A DNA stretch of 64,000 nt from contig JAXGGA010002192.1 of assembly GCA_038373865.1 (NCBI GenBank), positions 62,001 through 126,000 on the forward strand, in the 5' to 3' direction. The notes under the pieces were generated by a model. That model had not been told where the DNA came from. It searched no databases and saw nothing but the letters and a program-made list of their open reading frames with translations. A program made the position numbers and the translations under genes. Within the stretch, counting starts at the first letter, position 1. Each line of letters opens with the position of its first letter. Positions 23,126 to 33,746 of this stretch are shown here, one piece after another. Origin of the DNA: Uloborus plumipes (taxonomy: Eukaryota > Arthropoda > Arachnida > Araneae > Uloboridae).

Positions 23126-24013
23126 TAGCAAGCTCATAATATCGGAAGACCAGTGTTATTTATCGTTTCTCAATTAGTATTATTAGCAATTACGACTAGA
23201 GAGAGAATGCGGCTATCACTTTCGTAGGAGCTACGATAAACAGATAACTGGAATGGATTGATGAATGCGTATGAGTTTTCATAATGGTTTGTTATAGTGA
23301 TTTATTATCATAATAAAACATTCTGCCCTCGAAGTATAAACTAGTGCTTGTATATTGCTGCTCTAGTTCAATACTAAGACATCTTCCGCAGTGTGTATCT
23401 GAATTTCTACACACATGCATAGATTAGCGCATATTTTGCCTTATTTAATATTGTGATACGTTGAATTTGAGTTGCTCACTCTCTTTTTTCCTTTTTCTTT
23501 TCACATTTCATGCATTACGGAACTGGAGATCAATTTAAAATGATTTTTCCTCAAAATAGTCATTTTTAAGATGTCTCTTTACTAAGCTAGTCTAGAGATA
23601 TGACGGGGAAACTATCTTTTAGTTAAATCCGTTTCGGTTATGGGTCAAGCTCATTTTGGTCAAATGAGGAAAAACAAGTTCTGATTTGTAGCGTTTAATA
23701 TGGTCGGATGGGGGAAAATGGTTATACATCAAATAAAAGGAAAGCTGTGTTTTGGAGTAGATTGGGGAACAACGTCGTATTTTACAAGATGTAGTATCAC
23801 ATATTTCACCCACAAACACTAAAACAGCGATTTTGCGACCACATTAAAAACATAATGTTTTTTTTTAATCTTTTTATTATTATTTTTCAGTTTTAAATGA
23901 TGTTAAAAACAATTTTGCCAACTCGATTCTTCTGGTAAGTACCTGAAACCCATATCACAACATACTTTACTTATAGTCATATCAGCCGTAGTTTTGATAG
24001 TGGAGAAATAACT
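23126..24013. other. Intergenic sequence
   Basis: No gene or repeat recognised. Confidence 0.5.
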
Positions 24014-24113
24014 CAGTAAGTTTGAAGTAAGTTTCAGTAAGTTTGAAGTAAGTTTCAGTAAGTTTGAAGTAAGTTTCAGTAAATTTGAAGTAAGTTTCAG
24101 TAAGTTTGAAGTA
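24014..24113. repeat. 21-bp minisatellite, about 4.8 copies
   Basis: The unit starts CAGTAAGTTTGAAG and continues TAAGTTT. One copy has AAATTT in place of AAGTTT. Because 21 is a multiple of three, the minus strand reads as a repeated Leu-Lys-Leu-Thr-Ser-Asn-Leu heptad, which I regard as fortuitous. Confidence 0.9.
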
Positions 24114-24389
24114 TAGTACATTAATCACGTTGGGAGGCATTGGACCCTGAATCTGATATTTTCGGGTTCTATGCTATAAGTAAAAAGAGACTTACAAAGT
24201 GAATGTGGACTCAAAGTCTGTAGTGTCGAAAACAAAATGTGGTCGGATTTTGAATGATTACCATGCGTACAGGAGATTGGACACAAATTGCGCAGATAGT
24301 GACTTCTGGAGGGCGCTACCTTTCGATAGTTAACACTAGGTTGCCTAAGCTGTCCTTTTGACTATTTGGGCAATATAGGTATATATACA

Positions 24390-25521
24390 CAGTCCAGTCA
24401 CATTAATGTGACCACCACGTACTTTTGACGTCGACGTTAAATAACCAATCACAGAATGCACTTGGTAGCACAGTGCAGTTGAGGGTATATAAAGGGTGTG
24501 TGAGGGCTTTGAAAAACATTTCTATCGCTGGCCTAATGCAAAAACGAAGTGATTTATCCGACGTACAAAAGGGCATGATCATTGGTTTTCGGGCCAAGGT
24601 TGGAAGCATTTCCAGAATGGCTGAGTTTTTGAGCTGTTCGCTAGTTGTCGTGGTAAAAGTGTACCGTGCATGGCAAAATGGGTCTGTTCAAAATCAGCAA
24701 CGTTGCAAATGTGATGCACCATTAGCCATAGATGACGGAGGCGAACGAGTGCTGCGGAGATGCGTTCGGGTTTATAGACGGGCTTCCGTTGAGCAACTGA
24801 AACCCCAGATGAACCGATGGGCTACCAACATTGTCTCCCACGCTACTGTTTAGCGGACGTTGCTGCTTCTGGGCTCCTGAAGCAGAAGCCTGGTTCATGC
24901 ACCTGTGCTGACTACTGTCCATCGACGACAAACCCCTGGCCGTGTCAGAATACGCCGTCTTTCAGGTGAACAGTTGCTCCTTCAATGTACAGTAGGTCAT
25001 ACACAGGCCGGTGGTGGCGGTATTATGCTTTGGAGGACGTTCTCCTGGGTGTCTCTGGGACCCATGGTTGTGGTAGAGCAGATCATGAATGCTATAGGGT
25101 ATCTGAATATCATTGCGGACCAGTTACACCCTTACATGGCCTCTGTTTTTCCAGCTGGAAATGGAATTTTCTGACAGGATAATCTCCTATGTCACAAGGC
25201 TCAAATTGTGTTGGAGTGGTTCGAGGAACATGCTGCTGAATTCCAGTTAGGGTCTTGGCTGCCTAACTCACCGGATCTGAATATGATAGAACACATTTGG
25301 GATGTCATGGAACGGCAGCTTAGAGCTCAAAGGCCACCAATTCGCAATATCTCGGATTTGCGTGACCGTTGCTTAAACATCTGGTGCAATCTGTCTCCGG
25401 CCATCTACCAAAGACTTGTAGCATCCATGCCAAGGCGGGTTTCAGCTGTGTTGCGAGCTAAAGGCGGGCCAACTTGTTATTAAGAGGTGGTCATAATCTT
25501 TTGGCTCTTGAGTGTATACTG
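24390..25521 (+). mobile_element. Tc1-type transposon, ~1.13 kb, full arrangement but decayed
   Basis: The left end CAGTCCAGTCACATTAATGTG and the right end, inverted, CAGTATACACTCAAGAGCC share the CAGT start and a subterminal TGACCACC block. TA follows the right end (25522-25523); the left outside bases read CA, probably mutated. Between the ends lies a plus-strand transposase broken by frameshifts. A TATA-like word, TATATAAAG, is at about 24486, roughly 50 bp before the likely start codon at 24536. Confidence 0.82.
24536..25483 (+). pseudogene. Tc1-type transposase, frameshifted
   Basis: Reading starts at the in-frame ATG at 24536. The N-terminal helix-turn-helix region contains DLSDVQKGMIIGFRAKVGS. 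The frame continues to about 24853, where it is broken; pieces follow at 24905-25174 and 25208-25483. The last piece holds the catalytic-glutamate block NSPDLNMIEHIWDVMERQL and the typical KGGPTCY ending. The middle piece contains the segment around GGIMLWRTFSWVSLGPMVVV, usual before the second aspartate; the DN(A/C)xxH block (near 25178-25205) is broken between frames. About 310-340 residues would be expected for an intact enzyme. This copy is not functional. Confidence 0.85.
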
Positions 25522-25523
25522 TA

Positions 25524-26663
25524 TATATACGTGCATTTGTCAGATATGAGTGTGGGGGGAAGGTAACTACAATGGATTATAAATGCATTTATGCAATGGA
25601 TTATAAACGCACAAAGAGTCATGAAATTCTAAGAAATTGTGTCATTATATAAATAATTGTTTTTCTAATTGAAATAAAAAAGCAGCCAAAATGACTGCTT
25701 GGGCAATCCAGTGTTAAATACAGTTATGTGTTAGGGGTAATGATGGTCAAAAACTTTCTACTATTTTTCAGAATGAACTTCAAAAATATAGATAAATAAT
25801 AGCAAGTAAAAATACTCAACTTAAAAACAAATCCATAATAACATACTCGATAAGTGAATAAACTAAAATTACGATCGGTAAATACAAGTTTTTTTCAAAG
25901 CGAAGCAATATTACAATGCTAAAAAAAAGCAAACAAAGTACGTATAGAAACAACCAATAGGTTGATGGCACGACTGCTTTTCAATTACAAGTTCATTACG
26001 GCGAGTCTATTGATGGCCATCCTTTTTTCCTTATAGCTTTCACGTGGTTCCGTTATGCCATAACTTATTTCCATGTTACTCTACTATCCCCTTTGCGTTA
26101 TTTATTAAGTTGCTTAAATGGGCAAATAACTCAATCAAACTTTTAAAAGTAGAATCACGCGATATTTTATTAAAATAAATTGTGGCAAGTATTTCCTCCC
26201 CTCCCTAGCATACTCAATATTTCCCATAAGCAATTTATAACTCTATCAGAGAAAGCGGCAGCTATTTCTAAAGAAAAATGGCCCGCTGTTAAAATGAATT
26301 CTTTTGCACGAATGATATCGGTAGAAAAAACGGAATCATCTTCGGAGGGTTTGAGTTAAATTATTTGTGCATTTCCCTGGCAAGGCGATTTGTTAAAACT
26401 TTATGGAAAAGCGAATGGTAACCATTATGGTGCAAAAGTAAATTAATTTCACCAAGCTGCGTGAAACTGAAAAACATGAGATTAACTTAATAGTTTAGTT
26501 TTTTCTTGTATAACAAATGACTTCGCTGCTGAACTGTAACGAAAATTCGCTTACATAAGGAAATTTTCTATCCAGTGGTTATCCGATTCGCCAAATATAT
26601 TGTATTTCATGGCGAGAGTTTTTGTACTACATACCCCAGTATAGGTAGAATAAATCTCTATAA
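25524..26663. other. Intergenic sequence
   Basis: AT-rich with no gene or repeat recognised. Confidence 0.5.
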
Positions 26664-26665
26664 AA

Positions 26666-27244
26666 CAGTACTGGACAAAAGTATTACAAGTTTTATAGGT
26701 CTAAAAGTTTCTCAAGTATGAGATTCCCCCCCCTCCCTCTTTTTTGCTTTTTTAAATTTAACTGACACTTTTTGTACCAAAAAGTTATCTGTTTAAAAAC
26801 AAGGTATGATTAAGTTATTGAACACAAGTAATGATACATAATTTCATGAATAATACAACATTAAAAATGTACCCAGGTTTTTAGAAATTGGAATCCATTT
26901 TGGCTCCCGTCAAATAAAGTGAAATTAGGACGCAGTTTCAAGTTACTCTGAGCAGACAAAATAATATTAGATTACAACTGAGCAGAAAAACGCTATGTTT
27001 TGAAACTGCCTCTCGTTTGATTACAGTACCCGCTCTTTAAGTCAAAAACACACCAGTAAATACACAAGTTTTTGCTACTCTTATTTCTCTACTTTGTGGT
27101 GCTTAACATTATTTATTGTGTCCTTAAACTTTTTTTTCCATTTGCATTAAAAAAAAATCAGTTTGATTTCAAAATACTGTTAATAGCAGCTTATTTTGAG
27201 AAAATGATAGATTTGCAAATTTGTAATACTTTTGGCCAGTAGTG
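26666..27244. mobile_element. Non-autonomous Tc1-like element
   Basis: The left end CAGTACTGGACAAAAGTATT and the right end, inverted, CACTACTGGCCAAAAGTATT continue alike into ACAA. TA follows the right end (27245-27246); the left outside bases are AA. The CAGTACTGGCCAAAAGT-type terminus is typical of Tc1 elements. The 579-bp interior has no transposase. Confidence 0.75.
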
Positions 27245-27246
27245 TA

Positions 27247-27649
27247 TATACAAAATATACACGTTAGTTTTAAGTTATTTTTCGCACTTTGAATTTAATA
27301 ACACACCACCAATAAAAAAACCAAATATAATCATAAATAATACTAATATAATACACCAATATAAAAACACTGGGAACGACACCATTTTAACATCAGCAAC
27401 AAAGACATGAAATTTCTGCAAAATTTCCCAATCGGGCAACTTTATTTAATAGACGTATCAATTGTTGCACAGACTTTTATAAAGACACCAAAACATGTTA
27501 GATCCTTGTTTCTTAGCACGAAATTCATGAAGTATTGAAGAATATGAAGTATTGTCATTTATTAAGTAATTAAGTTAATTCAATTAAGATTTTCCGAAAC
27601 AATATTTAATTCACATATTTTGACTCAGTAACGAACGTGTCCCAGTGGG
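27247..27649. other. Intergenic sequence
   Basis: Nothing recognised. Confidence 0.5.
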
Positions 27650-27665
27650 ACAATTAATGGTCTGT

Positions 27666-28279
27666 AGCAAATGCACCCACAGCTCGATCATATAGCATCC
27701 TAAGACTGCAGTTTAGCCCTTATTATGGGCTCCTCAGTAAGGAATAGCCAATGATCGAGCCGGAGGCAAAAATCCTCTTATTGTAGCTAAGATAGCCAAC
27801 AAACTGGTAGATAAAATGAATTTATCTTACCAGCGAGCGTCCGCAAACTATGGTGCGGCTCAACTCGAAATTTGAAGGCTAAAGCTGGGTAATGTGCAAC
27901 GAGTTACCGCGAGTTAACTGCAGTCTTAGGATGCTATATGATCGAGCTGTGGGTGCATTTGCTACAGTTCTGCCTCAGCCCTGGCTTATTGGCGGTAACT
28001 CATTGCACATTACCCAGCTTTAGCCTTTAAATTTCGAGTTGAGCCGCACCATAGTTTGCGGACGCTCGCTGGTAAGATAAATTCATTTTATCTACCAGTT
28101 TGTTGGCTATCTTAGCTACAATAAGAGGATTTTTGCCTCCGGCTCGATCATTGGCTATTCCTAACTGAGGAGCCCATAATAAGGGCATAACTGCAGTCTT
28201 AGGATGCTATATGATCGAGCTGTGGGTGCATTTGCTACAGTTCTGCCTCAGCCCTGGCTTAGTGGCGGTAACTCATTGC
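27666..28279. repeat. Palindromic dimer of a ~273-bp repeat unit, flanked by a 16-bp direct repeat
   Basis: A plus-oriented partial unit (27666 to about 27900) is followed by a minus-oriented head-to-tail arrangement. The word AACTGCAGTCTTAGG recurs at 27916 and 28189, 273 bp apart. The arms share, inverted, long blocks around GCTCGATCATATAGCATCC, GCTCGATCATTGGCTATTCC and GCGAGCGTCCGCAAACTATG. ACAATTAATGGTCTGT occurs at 27650-27665 and 28280-28295. The last four bases, CTGT, are also part of the unit, so the true duplication is 12-16 bp. No open frame or RNA gene was recognised. Confidence 0.8.
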
Positions 28280-28295
28280 ACAATTAATGGTCTGT

Positions 28296-28670
28296 TAAAC
28301 TGCAATTTCTTAAAGAAAAAAAAAAGTAATGCAAGAAATTAATTTTTTACGACTAAGTCCAGAATAAGAATGCAAGGTTATCTACCACCCCCTTTAAAAA
28401 AAAAAATATTTCTGTAAATAGGAGAAAAGTGGCACTAAGTCACAAAAACAAAATTAGCCTGGAGATGATCTCAAAGTTTTTCTTTTGTGAGGATTTGCAT
28501 TTCGGAATTTTCAATATGGACATAAGATGATGGCTCGTTCACCTAATATGTAGTGCTTTATGGCTCTGAATGAAGTATAAACAGTTTAGTAGGATACTGC
28601 TTTAATCCCCATTTATGAAAAACAAATGTACATACTGCCCCTTACCTCTTAAACACAGATTTATTTTATA
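28296..28670. other. Intergenic sequence
   Basis: Nothing recognised. Confidence 0.5.
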
Positions 28671-30282
28671 TCTAATATATAAAATTCTCGTGTCAGTTTT
28701 CGTTGCCATACTCCTCCAAAACGGCTTGACCGATTTTGATGAAATTTTTTGTGCTTATCCAGTATCTATGAGAATCGGCCAACATCTATTTTTCATCCCC
28801 CTAAATGTTAGGGGTAGTCCACCCATAATTTTTTTTTGTTCGCACATAACATCTGATCTACTGAACTAAAACAATATGTGTTATCGTAAATCCTTACTTC
28901 AATGAGCGACCCGATGGTCAAGTCGTTTTGCGCGTCAGGTTGAAGTTCCTGATGGAATGAGATCGAATCCAGGCCCGCAAGGATTTTTTCGAACAGCTGC
29001 ATGGTTTTTTTTTTTTTAATGATTTTAATGATTGTAATGTCCTTATACAGGTACATCCCTTCATGGGGATCTACCCCATATTTTTTTATAGTACAAAATG
29101 ACAGTTTTGGTCGGATCTTTGTTAAAATTGGCAATGGGGTCCTTCGATGCTGTAGAATTTTCTTATGGACGTTTGCGCCATTTTGGGGGGCTTTGAATCG
29201 ATTGTGGCAATAAATGGTTTTTGATTTGCGGCACTTATATTATTTTTTCGAAAATTATATACACTATCAATTATATTATGTTAATTTTTGTACCTTTATA
29301 AAATTCTGTATTTTATACCTTGCATTTACGTCAAATTCAAGGTAAAATTAAAAGTCAAAAATTCTGAAGAAGATAAATATATGTTAAAAATTAAAGTAAC
29401 TATTTTTTGTGATTTTCATATTGGTTGTGACCAAAAAACATCATTACAAACAAATAAAATGTATCAAACACCATGAGTGTTGAGTTATTAGGCAAAATCT
29501 GCTGTGTAAAGTTTTTTTTCACTGCGAGAGGGGGGGGGGATATGAACGACCATTAAAGTGACACAAATTTTTAAAAAATAAAGGTTGGATCTCCAATTAT
29601 CTTGCTTCGTAATTTGAACCCGCCCCGGCTGTGCAACGGTACGCGATTAGTCATTCAAAAATTAATGAAAAACGTGATCGAAGCCAGGATTTTAAATGGC
29701 AAGTTCAGAGGTGAAAATATACTCATACCACGGATTCCTATTATACCTACAGATGTGCCAATTCAATTCAAACGTATTCAGTTTCCGATTAGATTGGCAT
29801 TTGCAATGACTATCAACAAATCCCAAGGTCAAACGATGTCTGTTTGTGGCTTAGATTTGAGAACACCATGTTTTTCACACGGACAATTATACGTGGCATG
29901 CTCTCGAGTGGGTAAACCATCCAGTTTGTTTGTGTTAGCTAAAGATGGACTAACAAAAAATATTGTTCACGCTATAGCATTAAGAGATTGATATTGTTTA
30001 ATAGTGTTACTGTCGTAATTGTTTAATTAATGATACATAATTTTAAGGAATAAATTATAATAACTTAAAAATAATGTTTGCCTTTTGTTATTTTTATATT
30101 CCCTCATCGTTCACAGCTCTCCATGCTTATTTCACGCATATACCACATTCTTACATACATACAATATACACATTCTACCATACATACATACATACTTACA
30201 ATAAGTAAGCTATTTTTTGTCTATACTAGAAATTACTAGGAAATTATTTATATGGCAAAACAACGTTTGCCGGGTCAGCTAG
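28671..30282 (+). mobile_element. Helitron, 1.6-kb internally deleted copy
   Basis: The 5' end is TCTAATATATAAAATTCTCG, followed by the common ACTCCTCCAAAACGGCTTGA segment. The 3' end is GGGTCAGCTAG, preceded by the hairpin GGCAAAACAACGTTTGCC. The element sits between A (28670) and T (30283) with no duplication. These are the diagnostic Helitron features (5'-TC, 3' hairpin plus CTRR, A/T insertion). It carries only the C-terminal part of the RepHel helicase. The Rep nickase and most of the helicase are missing, so it is non-autonomous. Confidence 0.9.
29602..29991 (+). pseudogene. Helitron RepHel, C-terminal piece of the Pif1-like helicase
   Basis: The block AFAMTINKSQGQTMSVCGLDL at about residues 67-87, followed by FSHGQLYVACSRVG, is the C-terminal helicase motif region of Helitron-encoded Pif1-family helicases, which unwind DNA during rolling-circle transposition. 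Only about 130 residues remain of a protein usually well over 1000 residues. The open frame is read from a TTG, so the true start lies in deleted sequence. It ends at a stop 290 bp before the Helitron 3' end, the normal position. No Walker A or Rep motifs are present. Confidence 0.88.
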
Positions 30283-30323
30283 TATATTATATGTTGCTTT
30301 GAAGCTCAAGTAATGATTTAGAG

Positions 30324-32678
30324 AATTCTGCCGTGGGCAGGTAAAGGGCAGTAATTGCAAAATTTTTGATTTTCATTTTTTTGCATTTTTGAAATCTATG
30401 TTACATTAGTTTTATGGTACAAGCCTCTTTTTTTGGTTTCCGATGAAAAAAAACTGTTTTTTAACCAATGGTAATTAGCAGTAACTGCATTTTTCATTAC
30501 GATGGGCAGGTAAACGGCAGTATCTGCATGTCTGCAGGATGAACATAATATGAATCGCTGTGCAAAACTTGCATCAAGCCGCAAAAACCGTTTTCATTTG
30601 TACCTAAACTGAGCGAAAGTAGGGGTGCCCTAATGGGAGGTCACGGGAGGTTGCACTTGAATGTTCCCAAGGGGGTGTTTTATTAATTTTTGGGGTGAAT
30701 CAGTGTTAATATCAATACAGACTTGAGTGATATAAATTGGCATTACCACTTGGCGACCACTTGGTGAAGTATCGCCAAATTGGCGACAAATTTGGCGAAA
30801 AAAAATATTTTATGAGTTTGGGTTCAATTTAGCACTATTGGCGGTATTTTGCGAAAAATCCACTGAATGGTGCTAAAATCGACGATATTTAGAAAATGAA
30901 TCGTTGTAAATCATTTTTTGCATTATTCGTGGTACATTAGGGGCGTAAATGTTTGAATTGTTATCTTGCTTATTCCAAGCACTATTTAAACACTAAGGCA
31001 TCTATTAAGAAATTTACACGTAAAAGGAAGTAGTGTGGGGTCCATACCAGGTTTTTTTCTTTCAAATAAAGTTTCTCTCCACTAGCAGACAATATTTTTC
31101 ACGATTTCAAAGATACATAAGCCAAACTTGGCAGACGACAAACAAAAATACAGCAATGAAATGATTTTATTTACATTATTTTGTTTTCTTTTAATTACAG
31201 CTGCTTTCATACTAACAGACGATAGTTTTTGCAGTTTAATCCCTAGCTGTTTTAATAGTGCTATAAAAAAAATCGTCAGCACAACAAGCATTTCAAGCGC
31301 TCTTTTTCTCAAAGGGATTTTTTGTTTTGATGCAAAGTACAAAGCATTAACTGATTTGTAGTAATTTTAAAACATCTGATGTGAACGCCGCACTACTTCC
31401 TTTTACGTTTCCATTCCATAATAAATACCTCAAGTGTTAAAATAGTACATTATAGTGAGCAAGATAACAATTCAAACATGTACCCCCCCTCCCCCCACAG
31501 TTTATCACGAATCAATGCAAAATAATGTTTTACAATGATTTATTTTCTCAATATCGCCAATTTTAACATGATTAAGTGATTTTTTCGCAAAATGTGCCCA
31601 ATAGTGCCAAATTGAATCCAAATTTTTTTTTTTAAAATCATTTTTTCACCAAATTTGTCGCTAACTTGGCGGCAAACACTTGGCGACCAAAAGTTTGGCG
31701 ATAATCACCAAGTGGTTGTACCAAATCATAACACTCAATCTGCATTAAAATTAACATTGATCAACCCCACAAAGGGGTAAAAGACCCCCTTGGGAACATT
31801 CGAATGCAACCACAAGGGGAGGTGTACAACTAGACCACCCTCAGAGCCTATATACCAAACTAGAAGCTTCTACGGCGTATAGTTTTTGAGTTATGCGACA
31901 AACATACATACGCACATACATAGAAACATACGTACATACAGACGTTACGAGAAAACTCGTCGTAATTAACTGGGCCATGGTCGAAAAGGATATTTCGGCT
32001 GTTTATATGTTAGTAGGTACATATGCACGTGCTGATAGGTCGAAAAAACTACTCAACACTCATTCGGGGGTGAGCAAAATCAAAATTTAGACCGAATTTT
32101 GAGTGAAATTTTCTTTGTGATCAAAATACTTCCTTTACTAAGTAAAAGGTAGTAAAAATGGCTGAGGAATCATCAAGTTTTGCTTCATATTTTGCATAAC
32201 ACAATGCAGTTTCATTATATTTTTTAATTATATTTCGCTTTCGTTTATTGTACATTAAATCTATATCAAGTGGATACACGATACACGGTATTTATGTATA
32301 TTTTTAAATAAAACATATCATTCACAATGCAATAATATATTTCGTAATAACATATCTACTCCGCATGTTGTTGAATATGTAAATGCTGGACGTTTAGTAG
32401 CATATTGTGCAGTTACTGCCGACTGCCAGTCGATTCCGCATGACAATTAGAGTGAAAAGGGCAGGTAAACGGCAGTATCTGCTTTACCTCTCTCTGCGCT
32501 TATAAAAACAAAATTCAATCGATTACCCAAAAAATATATCGGTATAAACATATAGTATCGCCTATGTTCGAAGTTCTATGTGTTATTGATCTTTGTGGGA
32601 AATCAAAAACGCGTTTTTTCAAATATCTCGAAAACTCATTTTTGCAGATACTGCCGTTTACCTGCCCACGACAGAATT
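30324..32678. mobile_element. 2.36-kb element with GGGCAGGTAAACGGCAGTA repeats and AATT ends
   Basis: The left end AATTCTGCCGTGGGCAGGTA and the right end, inverted, AATTCTGTCGTGGGCAGGTA match over about 35 bp. AATT may be a 4-bp duplication or part of the ends; being palindromic, it cannot be resolved. The phrase GGGCAGGTAAASGGCAGTA occurs at about 30335, 30503, 32459 and, inverted, 32651. Shorter GCAGTWACTGC pieces lie near 30478 and 32409. A palindrome (30640-31830) is nested inside. No coding sequence was recognised. Confidence 0.75.
30640..31830. repeat. Nested fold-back with TTGGCGACA words
   Basis: The arms at about 30640-31060 and 31375-31830 are inverted copies. GAATGTTCCCAAGGGGG pairs with CCCCCTTGGGAACATTCGAA, and GTAAAAGGAAGTAGTG pairs with CACTACTTCCTTTTAC. 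The 315-bp loop has overlapping short hydrophobic open frames on both strands without family resemblance. A single arm of the same family lies at 17.15-17.76 kb. Confidence 0.7.
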
Positions 32679-32971
32679 GTAATATGGGTCATTCCATTTT
32701 AAATCAACAAATAAGGTGCGCATCACCATTTTTGAATTTGATGAAAATTTGCATGTGTATTCCTTTTACTTCTCAGAGCTCAAAATAGTGTTCATTTTAT
32801 TTTTAAAAAATTACCCTTTGATATATAGGCCATTTTTGTTGTTGGCAACAGCGAAAATCGGGCGTTTTGCTGCTTTGTCTTATGAACTATAACTTTTTTT
32901 CTATCAAAGATTTTGAGCTGAAATATAGCTCATTGGAAAACTAAAAAAAAAAGATCTTTTTATATATGCTA

Positions 32972-33746
32972 CTAGCTGACCCGGCGAACTCTGTTCCGCT
33001 TTAAAGGCAATAAATAAGCAAATTTTTGAATTTATTAAGTTTCTTATTATTAGAAAATACAAAAAAAAAGAATACCTATATTAATCATTCATTATTGTTT
33101 CTGGATTTCAGTACATAGGTTGCTCTTCACTTAAGTACCTTGTGATACACAATATTTTTTGTTTTATTATCAGGCGCAAAAACAAACAACGCAGATGGTC
33201 TTCCGGCCCGTGAACATGCCACCTATAATTGACCATGGGAAAAACAGTGATGTTCTAGATTCAAACCATTAACTTTTAAGGATTGGCCTTGTGATTTGTT
33301 GATGGTCATGACAAATGCAAGACGGATCGGAAATTTAAGTCTTTTAAGGTTGGGATCATCGGGATCCTCGGAATGAGCAATCGTTTCTGACAGCTTATCA
33401 CATAAACATTTCAAGAGAAGTAACGCGTTTGTTTATAATTTATTTCACAAAAAAGTCAAATAACACTCAACGCACAGCTAATTTACAACCTGTTTACTGC
33501 GCTCCGGAAGCTGCCAGAACGTGTGCTTTATGTCGCTCAGCCATGGAGGTGTCAAAAAAGGCTTCGTAAAAAGGCGAAGTCAATAAGACATTTTTTCTAT
33601 TTATGTAACTGACACACATAAATTATAGCCTATGTCCGTCTCCTGGCTCTAAGCCACCTACCCACCAATGTTTAGCCATATCGGTACAGCCGTTCTTGAG
33701 TTATAAATAGTGTAACTAACACGACTTTCTTTTATATATATATGGA
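32972..33746 (-). mobile_element. Helitron, 775 bp, minus orientation, in a palindrome arm
   Basis: On the minus strand it begins TCCATATATATATAAAAGAA and ends CGCCGGGTCAGCTAG. The other palindrome arm (about 35946-35970, inverted) has the uninterrupted joint ATATATGCTATCAATAAATT. This shows exact insertion between A (32971) and T (33747) without duplication. The 3' end is the same family as the Helitron at 28671. Confidence 0.92.
33127..33414 (-). pseudogene. Helitron helicase C-terminal piece with internal stop
   Basis: Minus-strand translation gives FPIRLAFVMTINKSQGQSLK, then FSHGQL, a stop (TAG where the family has Tyr, at about 33222), then VACSRAGRPSALFVFAPDNK and a terminal stop at 33127-33129. 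This is the last roughly 95 codons of the Pif1-like helicase of a Helitron RepHel protein. It is truncated and nonsense-mutated, hence dead. Confidence 0.85.

Noticed and set aside
23903..24121. 72-codon minus-strand frame with Leu-Lys-Leu-Thr-Ser-Asn-Leu repeats
   Set aside because: It is the translation of a 21-bp minisatellite whose period is a multiple of three. No flanking coding signal.
31082..31361. Overlapping 77- and 86-codon hydrophobic frames in the loop of the nested palindrome, one beginning MADDKQKYSNEM
   Set aside because: Both strands are open because of AT-rich composition, no family signature is visible, and the region is the loop of a repeat.
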